Source of the DNA: Streptomyces thermodiastaticus
GTDB taxonomy: Bacteria > Actinomycetota > Actinomycetes > Streptomycetales > Streptomycetaceae
DNA: 64,000 nucleotides
Direction: 5' to 3'
NCBI RefSeq assembly: GCF_014656135.1
Contig: NZ_BNBV01000002.1
Location: forward strand, 62,001 to 126,000
Shown piece after piece: positions 37,148 to 45,100 of this stretch. The position numbers and the translations under genes were made by a program. The notes under the pieces were generated by a model. It was not told the origin of the DNA and searched no databases. It saw only the letters and a list, made by a program, of their open reading frames with translations. The stretch's first letter is position 1. Each line of letters begins with the position of its first letter.

Positions 37148-38404
37148 TCAGGCGGGTTCGGGCACCCGGCGGCGCGTGGCGAGGACGACGATGCCGCCGA
37201 GCACGGCGAGGGTGAGCAGGGTGGCGCCGAAGACGGTGGCTCCGGAGGTCAGGCCGATGGCGTCGCTGAGGTAGCCGGCGCAGACGGGCAGCAGCCCGGC
37301 GGGGACGTAACCCCCCACGTTCAGGGCCGCGTTGGCCTCGGCGAGACGCTGGGGCGGCACGGTGGAGTTCAGCAGGGACAGGCCGCCGAGCTGCCCCATG
37401 CCCTGACCGGCGCCGGCCAGCAGGGCGGCGGCGACCAGGACGGGCACGGACGAGGTGTGCACGGCGGTGATCAGCGCGGCCATGGCCAGGGTGGTCGCGG
37501 CCGCACCGGCGAGCAGGATGGTGCGGCGCCGCAGCTTCTGCACCGCGAACTGCACGCCGGTGGCGGCCAGGAACATCACGAACGCCATGGCGCCGGAGAC
37601 GATACGGCTGGTGGTGTCGAGCAGGCCGGACAGCAGCGAGGGGCCGAGCGACAGCACGAACGAGGTGGCGGTGATGCCGGGCGCGAAGACGGCGATGCCG
37701 AGGGCGAGGTGCAGGCCGTTGCCGCGGGGGACGCGCGGCACCCGGATCCAGGCACCGGACCGGGCGGGGGTCTGCGGGCGGCGCAGGGGCATGCGCACCA
37801 CGGCGAGCACGGCGGTGAGCAGCAGGGCGGCCTCGACGACGAAGACGGTGACGGTGGGGCCGGGCAGGGTCTCGGAGAGGATGCCGGCCAGCAGCGGGCC
37901 GAGGCCCGCGCCGAACACCATGGCGCAGGAGGCGAGCAGCGCGGCGAGGCGTTTGCGGTCGGGGCCGGCGACGTCGGTGACGGCGGCCATGCCGGCGGAG
38001 ACGACGGCACCCACGGCGATGCCGGTGAACAGGCGGGCCACGATCAGCGCGGCGACGCTGGTGGCGGTGGCGAAGATGGCGCAGGCGGCCAGGGCGAGGG
38101 CGAGGGCGGGCAGCAGGACGGGTTTGCGTCCCCTCCGGTCGGAGACGACACCCGAGACGAGCAGGGAGCCGAGCAGCCCGGCGATGTAGGCGGCGAAGAT
38201 CACGGTCAGCGTGCCCTTGGAGAAGCCGATGTCGCGCTGCCACAGCACATACAGCGGGGTCGCCGCGTTGGACAGCACGAACACCGCGGTCACCGGCCAG
38301 GCGGCCGGCCACACCCACCAGGCGGGTGCCGCCGGGGCCGTGCTCCGGGCCTGCTGATCGGGCTGCGGGGGTGCCGTCGTGGGGGTGGTTCCGCTTTCGG
38401 GCAT
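37148..38404 (-). CDS. MFS transporter
   Basis: A 418-residue 12-TM major-facilitator protein. Motif A is SGVVSDRRGRKPVLLPAL, and SAGMAAVTDVAGPDRKRLAAL is the cytoplasmic loop after helix 4. The start at 38404 has GGAGGA 7 nt upstream; a longer version would cross the divergent operator region. The gene is divergent from a small ArsR-type regulator, with two operator-like sites between them, so it is probably a substrate-inducible exporter under that regulator. The substrate is unknown. Drug efflux is the most common role of this arrangement. Confidence 0.92.
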   Translation of the reverse strand: MPESGTTPTTAPPQPDQQARSTAPAAPAWWVWPAAWPVTAVFVLSNAATPLYVLWQRDIGFSKGTLTVIFAAYIAGLLGSLLVSGVVSDRRGRKPVLLPALALALAACAIFATATSVAALIVARLFTGIAVGAVVSAGMAAVTDVAGPDRKRLAALLASCAMVFGAGLGPLLAGILSETLPGPTVTVFVVEAALLLTAVLAVVRMPLRRPQTPARSGAWIRVPRVPRGNGLHLALGIAVFAPGITATSFVLSLGPSLLSGLLDTTSRIVSGAMAFVMFLAATGVQFAVQKLRRRTILLAGAAATTLAMAALITAVHTSSVPVLVAAALLAGAGQGMGQLGGLSLLNSTVPPQRLAEANAALNVGGYVPAGLLPVCAGYLSDAIGLTSGATVFGATLLTLAVLGGIVVLATRRRVPEPA

Positions 38405-38433
38405 GGCTGTTCCTCCGGTTCGTCCGGCGACCA

Positions 38434-38479
38434 GTACGACTTTACTCGAACTTAGCGCACGGTACGATAGAACTCGTAC
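38434..38479. promoter_or_regulatory. Two ArsR-type operator sites (GTACGA-N6-TCGTAC)
   Basis: A perfect site GTACGA-TAGAAC-TCGTAC lies at 38462-38479. A second, imperfect copy GTACGA-CTTTAC-TCGAAC lies at 38434-38451, exactly 28 bp away. Both are in the 101-bp divergent gap between the MFS and ArsR genes, where a repressor would cover both promoters. Confidence 0.8.
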
Positions 38480-38505
38480 AGGATCCGGACGACGGAGTAG
38501 GACCC

Positions 38506-38925
38506 ATGACCCCGACCGCGCGCACCTCGACGCGCCCGCAGCCGCCGGAACCCGCCGGCCTGCCCGAACCGCTGCCCGAACCGGCACGGGAGGACCTGCG
38601 CCTGGAGACCGTGCTCGGCGCGCTGAGCGACCCGCTGCGGCTGTTCATCGTCCGCAAACTCCTGCTGGAGCGTGAGGCGTTCGACCATCCGTGCGGCTGG
38701 TTCGGCATCGACCGCCCCAAGTCGTCCCTCACCCACCACTTCAAGGCCCTGCGCGAGGCCGGTGTCATCCGGCAGCGCCAGTACGGCCTGGAACGGCGCA
38801 GCCACGTGCGCACCGACGACCTCGACGCCCGCTTCCCCGGGCTGCTGGACCTCGTGGCCGCCTGGACCCCCGTCGACGCGGACTTCCCACCCAGGATCCG
38901 CAAGGGCGGCACCCGCGCCTCCTGA
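38506..38925 (+). CDS. ArsR-type winged-helix regulator
   Basis: A 139-residue regulator. After a Pro-rich tail of about 25 residues the domain runs LETVLGALSDPLRLFIVRKL, then IDRPKSSLTHHFKALREAGV (recognition helix) and the wing IRQRQYGLERRSHVRTDDLD. No cysteine pair of the metal-sensing type is present apart from a single Cys in HPCGWFG, so a small organic ligand or drug is a more likely signal than metal. The ATG at 38506 follows the operator sites and starts the conserved part soonest. It should repress the divergent MFS gene. Confidence 0.9.
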   Translation: MTPTARTSTRPQPPEPAGLPEPLPEPAREDLRLETVLGALSDPLRLFIVRKLLLEREAFDHPCGWFGIDRPKSSLTHHFKALREAGVIRQRQYGLERRSHVRTDDLDARFPGLLDLVAAWTPVDADFPPRIRKGGTRAS

Positions 38926-38970
38926 ACCCGTCGCGCGGATCGGGTGACGACGGGAGAGGGAGCCGAGGGG

Positions 38971-39019
38971 AGACCGGGGGCGGCGGGAGACCGGGTCGGC
39001 GGGTGACCGGGTCGGCGGG
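38971..39019. repeat. Three tandem 16-17-bp repeats
   Basis: Units of the form AGACCGGGTCGGCGGG (first unit with one extra base and two changes) follow one another at about 38971, 38988 and 39004. They lie in the 380-bp gap 38926-39305 between the ArsR and MarR genes. No gene is evident in this gap. Confidence 0.7.
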
Positions 39020-39305
39020 AAGGAGGTCCGGTGCCCGGCGAGCCGCCGGACGAGGCACACGGGCCCGGTCGCGCCCACGGCGGCACACACCTTCGCGACC
39101 GCGACGCGGGCGCACGGCCCGAAGCGGCCCGTGCGGTGCGGCGGTGCGCGTACCCCGGCAGCGGCGGGGAAGGAGCCGTATCATGCCGGCCCACGCGACC
39201 TCCCCGCCTCATCCGGTCACGAACATCCGCACACGTATCAGGAACGGGCATTTCTTGCGCATGCACGCGGTTGCAGGTGAGCAGCGCACCGAGGGGGAGA
39301 CCGAC

Positions 39306-39770
39306 ATGCCGACCGACGACCACGCCGGAGACTTCGACGAGTTCGACCAGTGGCGTCGGCTCACGCTGATGGTCGGGCAGCTCAACCAGACGCTGGAGAA
39401 GATGCTCACGCGCGAGTACCGGGTCTCCCTGCCCGAGACGCTGGTGCTGACCGAGCTGCGGCACATCCCTGAACACGCGGCACGGCTGCAGGAGTTGGCC
39501 GCCCGCGTCGGACTGGACCAGTCGTCGATGAGCCGGCTCGTCACCCGGCTGGAACACAAGGGCCTCGCGGCCCGGGCCACCTGCGAGCACGACCGCCGCG
39601 GTGTCTACTGCATGCTCACACCCGAGGGCGCCGCACGCGGCGAGCAGGCCGAGGCCCGCTGCCGGGCCGAGCTGTCGAAACTCCTGCAGGTCGCCTCGTT
39701 CGACGACCGCTGGGCTTCGCTGGTGGCGAGCTTCCGGCTCGGTGGCGCCCCGAAATCCGCTGCGGCCTGA
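39306..39770 (+). CDS. MarR family transcriptional regulator
   Basis: A 154-residue winged-helix protein. The helices are RRLTLMVGQLNQTLEKMLT, then the HTH LQELAARVGLDQSSMSRLVT with LEHKGLAARATCEHDRRGVY (recognition helix and wing, DRR motif). A Cys in the wing region (ATCEHDRRG) and another in the C-terminal helix (EARCRAE) could be redox-sensitive. The ATG at 39306 has GGGGGAG 8 nt upstream; an in-frame upstream ATG at 39183 lacks such a site. It is the last gene before the RiPP cluster and may regulate it, although its own operator was not recognised. Confidence 0.92.
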   Translation: MPTDDHAGDFDEFDQWRRLTLMVGQLNQTLEKMLTREYRVSLPETLVLTELRHIPEHAARLQELAARVGLDQSSMSRLVTRLEHKGLAARATCEHDRRGVYCMLTPEGAARGEQAEARCRAELSKLLQVASFDDRWASLVASFRLGGAPKSAAA

Positions 39771-40213
39771 CTCCCCCGAGCGCTCCCCGGCTTTCGTCCA
39801 CGCCGGCGGTGCGACCGGCGCATCGTCTGCCACCTGCGGCGGTTCCGCCTTGCCCGGGAAGCACGTCGGAGGGCCGGGGCTGCCCCGCTTCCCTGCTCAC
39901 GACCTACTGCCCCTGACACTCGAAGGCAGGGCGAATCGCCCCCTCGCCCCAGGGTGGCGGCGTGCGCACGCCCGGAACACGGATGGCTTGAAACAGTTGG
40001 TTTGAAACAGCCACACCCAGAGATGCGCGTCATTCGGCATACAAGGCGGCAAACAGGGGCAGCAACGGAAAATGAAATTCCCAAACCTCAGCAGCAGGTG
40101 GCATACGTCACATGCAGCTCTCCTGTGCAGATTGCTGGATGTGTGATCACCTGATCCGCGCCGACTCGAGTGCCGTAGAACGGACACTCGCGCTCGGCAT
40201 CCCGGAGCTGGTC
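39771..40213. promoter_or_regulatory. Upstream region of the RiPP cluster with direct repeats
   Basis: This non-coding stretch between the MarR gene and the candidate precursor has a lower GC content from about 39980. It contains two copies of TTGAAACAG at 39988-39996 and 40002-40010, 14 bp apart, which could bind a regulator. No reliable gene was found. The promoter of the precursor gene should lie between about 40020 and 40200, but no convincing -35/-10 pair could be chosen. Confidence 0.4.
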
Positions 40214-40236
40214 GACCGACGGAAATACCGTCGGTC
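40214..40236 (+). promoter_or_regulatory. Leader hairpin upstream of the candidate precursor gene
   Basis: GACCGACGG (40214-40222) and CCGTCGGTC (40228-40236) form a perfect 9-bp stem with the loop AAATA. It ends 23 nt before the ATG at 40260, just ahead of the ribosome-binding site GAAAGGGAGAGG. It could stabilise the leader or modulate translation of the precursor. Confidence 0.6.
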
Positions 40237-40259
40237 ATTTCTGCGAAAGGGAGAGGTTC

Positions 40260-40445
40260 ATGTCCGACAACACCGCTGCGGTACTGTCCGCCATCGACAG
40301 CGACAAGGCGCTGCGTTCGGCGGTCATCCGGCACCTCGCCACGACCCACGCCCACGAGTTCGTCGGTCCGCTGCGCGCCGAGTTCCGCGGCAACGACGAC
40401 ATCGCCCTGGCGTCGGTCAACTCCAACAAGGAGTGGCAGGAGTAA
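40260..40445 (+). CDS. Candidate RiPP precursor peptide (61 residues)
   Basis: A small acidic/basic peptide beginning MSDNTAAVLSAIDSDKALRS and ending DDIALASVNSNKEWQE. The N-terminal 45 or so residues look like a helical leader (AVLSAIDSDKALRSAVIRHL). The C-terminal 15-20 residues are polar and contain Asn, Ser, Asp, Trp and Gln but no Cys. The ribosome-binding site GGGAGAGG lies 5-9 nt upstream. The gene opens a cluster encoding MNIO, YcaO, TfuA and carbamoyltransferase proteins, all of which act on peptides or small molecules, and it is separated from them by a hairpin. I infer it is the substrate. The leader-core boundary is unknown, and no sequence family was recognised. Confidence 0.75.
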   Translation: MSDNTAAVLSAIDSDKALRSAVIRHLATTHAHEFVGPLRAEFRGNDDIALASVNSNKEWQE

Positions 40446-40453
40446 TACCTGGT

Positions 40454-40483
40454 CCGGCCGGGTCTCGTCAGGGATCCGGCCGG
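40454..40483 (+). terminator. Hairpin between the precursor gene and the modification operon
   Basis: Two copies of the self-complementary CCGGCCGG at 40454-40461 and 40476-40483 can form an 8-bp stem around a 14-nt loop, 8 bp after the precursor stop. Such elements often attenuate readthrough, giving more precursor than enzyme transcript. The absence of a T tract leaves the strength uncertain. Confidence 0.55.
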
Positions 40484-40525
40484 CTCTTCCGACAGGACAT
40501 CCCTCGATCGAACGGCGGTAGGTCC

Positions 40526-41290
40526 TTGCGCACCCTTTCTTCCGGCGTGACGCAGGCACTCCTGTTGCGCGACGACAGAGAGGCCCGTACGGAGTTGCTG
40601 CTCCGCCTGCTGTACTCCAAGAGCTCCGCGGACGTGGTCGCCGATGCGCTGAAAGACCCCTCCGGCAGGATGTGCGAAGCAACGGCGTCCGTTCTTTCCA
40701 CCATCGATTTCCACGCCCTGGAGGTCGAGCGAAGCGCCCGTCTGCGCAATCTGAACCGTCATCTGCAACGCACGTGCCCGCCTCTGTGGGATTGCGTCGA
40801 AGCGGAAACGATCACTCCGCTCGTCGAGGCCTACGCGGACTCCGATGCTTTCTGGCAGAGCGCCGGTCGCACCCTGTTCGAGAATTTCTGTCTGTTCGCC
40901 CACAGGACCGTCGCCGGGCAGTCCCAGCTGCTCGCGGACGTCTTTCAGCTGTTCGGCCTCGTGAGCCGCTTCTCCGCTCCCGAGTTGATCGCGCCTCCCG
41001 AGGACGTGTGTGCCTGCACGACCGGTATTCCGGGAGAGGGCATGGATCTGGCGAAGGCCGCCTTCTCCCCCTGGGACGACGGCGGACTGATCCCCCCGCA
41101 CGTTCCGGACGCCCTCCAGACCGAGTCGTTCCGCTCTGCCTGGCGCCTCGTGGACGAGCGCGGGCGGCTGCCGCGCTCCCTCGACCCCGACGCCCTCGGT
41201 GACCCCGGTGACTACCAGATCGTTGTCGCCGCCTTCCCCGGCCGCAAGGTGTCCGCCGCGGCCCTTCCGCTCTCAGGCAGGTGCGCATGA
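40526..41290 (+). CDS. Unknown RiPP cluster protein, possible MNIO partner
   Basis: A protein of about 254 residues that I do not recognise with certainty. The middle part (about residues 50-125) reads SIDFHALEVERSARLRNL (with a Thr before it), then LQRTCPPLWDCVEA and FENFCLFAH, with alternating hydrophobic and basic helices. This resembles the N-terminal helical domain of the partner proteins encoded next to DUF692/MNIO enzymes (HvfC/TglI type). Nine or so cysteines are present, several as pairs (VCACTTG). It overlaps the MNIO gene as ATGA, so equal expression is likely. The start is taken as the TTG at 40526, which has GGTAGG upstream; a GTG at 40547 is the alternative. It could recruit the precursor to the MNIO. 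Confidence 0.65.
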   Translation: MRTLSSGVTQALLLRDDREARTELLLRLLYSKSSADVVADALKDPSGRMCEATASVLSTIDFHALEVERSARLRNLNRHLQRTCPPLWDCVEAETITPLVEAYADSDAFWQSAGRTLFENFCLFAHRTVAGQSQLLADVFQLFGLVSRFSAPELIAPPEDVCACTTGIPGEGMDLAKAAFSPWDDGGLIPPHVPDALQTESFRSAWRLVDERGRLPRSLDPDALGDPGDYQIVVAAFPGRKVSAAALPLSGRCA

Positions 41291-42186
41291 CGAAAGAGAA
41301 GAAGGACCCCGTCGGCCTGCTCGGCTTCGGACTCGACTGGCAGTACCGCGACAGCTACCCGCAGAAGATGCCGGACCTGTGCGCCCGGTACGCCGGCCGG
41401 CTCAGCCATCTGTCCTGTGTCTCCCTGCCCAGCGCCGCCGACGCGCAGACCTTCGTGGACGAGTGCGCCGGCGACCTGCCTGTGGTGCACCACCTGCCGG
41501 GCGTGGCACCCGCAGCGCCCGGCGGCCCCAACATGGAGCTGTTCACCCGCCTCGAGGCGGTCAGCGACGTGCTGGGTGCCGTGTGGACCTGTGAGGACAT
41601 CGGCCTGTGGTCGATCGGCCCGTACCCGCTGCCGTACTTCACCCCTCCGCTCTTCGAGCGCGAGATCGCCGACCATGTCGTCGACGGCATACGCCGCATG
41701 CAGGAGGTCAGCCGTTACCCCTTCGTGCCGGAGATCCCGTCCTGCACCCTCGCCGTGGGCCGTATGAGCCTCGGCGAGTTCTTCCATCGCGTCACCGACG
41801 GCGCCGACTGCGACCTGCTGCTGGACGTCGCGCATGTCTTCTCGTACGCCGTCGCCGTGCGGCAGCCCTACGAGGACGTGCTCCGCTCGCTTCCGCTGGA
41901 CCGGGTGGTGGAGATCCATGTGGCGGGCGGTTACATCGACCCGACCTTCGACAACCGGTACCTGGACACCCACAGCCACGCCGTGACCCCGGCCGTCATC
42001 GACCTGCTCCAGGAGGCGGTCGCCCACGCGCCGCGGCTGCGCGCCGTCACCTACGAGATCGGGGTGGGTCTCGGGGCCGACGAGCTGGACAGCGACTTCG
42101 AGCGCATCGAGAACCTGCTGGCGGAGGTCGGGTGGACCCCGTCCATCTCCCGTCCGTCCGGCCTGGCCACGGCAGGTACCGCATGA
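41287..42186 (+). CDS. DUF692/MNIO-type multinuclear iron oxidase
   Basis: A 299-residue TIM-barrel protein of the DUF692 family (multinuclear non-haem iron-dependent oxidases such as MbnB, TglH and ChrH, which rewire residues of RiPP precursors). Segments that line up with family motifs are VVHHLPGV (metal His), TCEDIGLWSIG, PEIPSCTLAVG, CDLLLDVAHVFSYA (Asp), VVEIHVAGGYID (Glu and His) and LDTHSHAV (two His). Compared with common members it has AGG in place of AGH and lacks the C-terminal EWD motif (reads TYEIG), so it is a divergent member. The ATG at 41287 overlaps the preceding stop, and the fusion gene follows with another ATGA overlap. Confidence 0.82.
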   Translation: MTKEKKDPVGLLGFGLDWQYRDSYPQKMPDLCARYAGRLSHLSCVSLPSAADAQTFVDECAGDLPVVHHLPGVAPAAPGGPNMELFTRLEAVSDVLGAVWTCEDIGLWSIGPYPLPYFTPPLFEREIADHVVDGIRRMQEVSRYPFVPEIPSCTLAVGRMSLGEFFHRVTDGADCDLLLDVAHVFSYAVAVRQPYEDVLRSLPLDRVVEIHVAGGYIDPTFDNRYLDTHSHAVTPAVIDLLQEAVAHAPRLRAVTYEIGVGLGADELDSDFERIENLLAEVGWTPSISRPSGLATAGTA

Positions 42187-45100
42187 CACACGCACAGCAG
42201 CCCGCCTCGCCGCCGTGGTCCGTACTGAGCCCGGAACCCGACCGCGGCGCCGGGCTCGGGGAAGGCGTACGTGTCCTGGTCGTCTCGGACGGCACTCCCG
42301 CGCCCGACGGCGACGGGATGCCCGACGCGCACACGGAGCGGGTCGCCGGACTGTGCCGGCAGCTGGCCGGCCGGGCGGAGATCGGTTACGCCTCGGCCGC
42401 ACGGCTGAGGGCCCGCAGCCTCGCCGCCGACCTGCGTGCGATGGTCACGGCGGACGGCGGCTGGGACATCGTGGCCATGCCGTGGTCGTCGCCCGAGCGT
42501 GACGCGGAACGGCTCAAGGTGCGGCGGGCCTTCGAGGAGGTGGCCCGGGACCCGGACATGCCGCTGTTCGTCGCCGCTGCCGGACACGACGGACCGGGAC
42601 GGCTCAGGTTCCCCGCCTCCTGCCCCTCCGTGCTCGCCGTCGGGGTCGGCTCCGACCACGGCGGACCGACGGCCTACTGCGGCACGGACGGCCTGGGCCG
42701 CAAGCCTCAGCTGCTGGTCCCGGACGCCCGCTACGCCACCCGCTGCGCGGCCGGCCCCGCTCCCATGCGCGGCACCTCCGCCGCCGTCGGCATCGTCGCC
42801 GGACTCGCCGCCGTACTCGCACAGCGGCTGGGGAGCGACGGACGCCGGGTGCCCTCGCCGCTGCTGCGTGCCGCGCTGCTGGCCTCCGCCGGGCCGGACG
42901 GAACGCTGGTGGGCACGCCGCTGCTGCGGCAGCCGGGGACCGGTGCCGCAGAACCGTTCTGCTTCGAGCTGCCCGCCGCAGCCGCCCGGCTGCGGCTGCG
43001 CCTGAGAACCGGCGCGGACACCGTTCGGATCGCAGCCGTCGCCGCGGGCGCGGACGAGGTCGTCAGCGGGGACACCGCCCCGTTGTGGCTGCCGCGCGCC
43101 GCCGAACTCTCCGTGACATGGGCGGCGGACGGCACGACCCGGCGGACCACCGGCGCCGGGTGGCTGGTGCTCGATGTCGCATCCGGCGCCGGGCGTGACA
43201 CGGTGATCACCCTGGAGTGCCCGGAACCGGTCACCGCCTATGTCGCCGTCGGCGGCGCCGAGGCCGTGGAGCGGATCGACCCTCGCCTCGAGAAGACCGA
43301 CGAGCCCGGCGTGACCGCTCCGGCGTGGCGGGCCGGCACCGGCCGTCCCGTCGTCCTCGGCCTGTCGGCCAGCCATGACGCCTCCGCCTGCCTGCTGCGC
43401 GACGGCAGCCCGCAGGTCGCCGTGCAGCAGGAGCGGGTCACCCGCCGGAAACACGACGGAGTCGGCCACCTCTCCTCCCGTGCGGCCGCCGACTACTGTC
43501 TCACCTCGGCCGGCCTGACCGCCGACGACGTGGACGTCTTCGCCTTCAACGCACAACCGCTGCTGCCTGGTTACGTGGGGCTGTCGGTGCCGTCCGCGGC
43601 GCAGTCGTTCGACCTGTTCGACCCCTTCGACGCGCGCACCGTCTACGTCTCGCACCACCTCGCCCACGCCTTCTCCGCGTTCTGGGGCTCGCCCTTCGAG
43701 GAGGCCGTGGTCGTCGTCTGCGACGGCTCCGGAGGCTCGGTGCTCGGCACGGACGACCTCCTGGTGGACGGTCCCGGACTGCGGGAGTACCTCGCGCGGG
43801 GGCCCGAGGACCGGCTGCCGCGCATCCACGTCTTCTCCGTCTACCACTTCGACCGGGACGGCTACCGGCTGCTGTTCCGCGAGTGCGCCGACTCCTTCAA
43901 CGTCCGCGTCGGCTCCTCCTCGATCGGCGAGACCTATGCGGCCGTGAGCCAGTACGTCTTCGGCGACTGGCAGGAGGGCAGCGGCAAGCTGATGGGCCTC
44001 GCCCCCTGGGGGAAGGCCCGCAACGCCGGCCCCAGCCTGCTGGAGCCCGGCCCGCACGGCCTGCCCCGCTTCCGCAGCGACTGGAAGGACACCTATCGCG
44101 CCCCCGGCTCCGGCGGCCCGATGGACCACGCCGATCTCGCGGCCCGGATCCAGGCCGACCTCGAAGAGGCACTGGTGGCTCGCATGCGGTACGCCATGTC
44201 TCTGGTGCCCGGCTGCCGCAACCTCGCCTACGCGGGCGGCGTCGCGCTCAACTCCGTGGCCAACGACCGCATCGCCCGCGAGAGCGGAGCCGACCGCTTC
44301 TTCGTGTTCCCGGCGGCGAGCGACGCCGGGGTCTCCCTGGGCGCCGCCGCAGCCGCGCACTACCGGCTCACCGGCTCGACCCGGCGCCGGCAGGTCCCCT
44401 ACGACGACTACCTGGGACACCCGTACACCCAGGACGACCACGACGCGGCCATCGGGCTGGTCGGCGACCGGGTGGTCACCGAGCCGCTGGAGCTGGAGGC
44501 CGTGGCGGACCGGATCGCCGCGGGCGACGTCGTCGGCTGGTTCCAGGGCGGATCGGAGTTCGGGCCACGCGCCCTGGGCCACCGGTCGGTCCTCGCCGAC
44601 GCCAGGAGCCGCGACACCTGGGACTTCATCAACGCGCACATCAAGTTCCGGGAGGACTTCCGCCCACTGGCGCCCATCGTGCCCGAGGAGGTCGCCGCCG
44701 AGTACTTCGACCTCGACGAGCCCTCTCCGCACATGCTGCGGGTGGTCCCGGTCCGCGAGAAGTACCGTGAGCAGCTCGCTGCCGTCACCCACGTCGACGG
44801 CACCGCCCGGGTGCAGACCGTCTCGCGGGACATGAACCCGCGCATCCACGAACTGCTCCATCTCGTCGGCGCACGCACCGGTTTCCCCGTCCTGGTGAAC
44901 ACCTCGCTCAACCGCCGTGGCGAGCCCATGATCGAAACGCCCGGCCAGGCACTCGACATGCTGTTGGGCACGCGGCTGAGCGCCATGGTGCTGGGCGACC
45001 GTGTGGTCCGTCGCGCCCCCGAGAACGAGGCACCGCTCACCCTGCGCTCCCGGCTCGTCCTCGCCCCCGGCGTGCGGCTGCGGTGGGAACAGGACTGCGA

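Noticed and set aside
37457..38455. Plus-strand frame opposite the MFS gene
   Set aside because: The minus strand has a full MFS topology with a strong ribosome-binding site; the plus frame is an antisense shadow.
40112..40525. Upstream extension of the cluster protein frame to 40112
   Set aside because: It would run through the precursor gene, the ribosome-binding site and two hairpins, and the extra residues are Arg-rich without structure.
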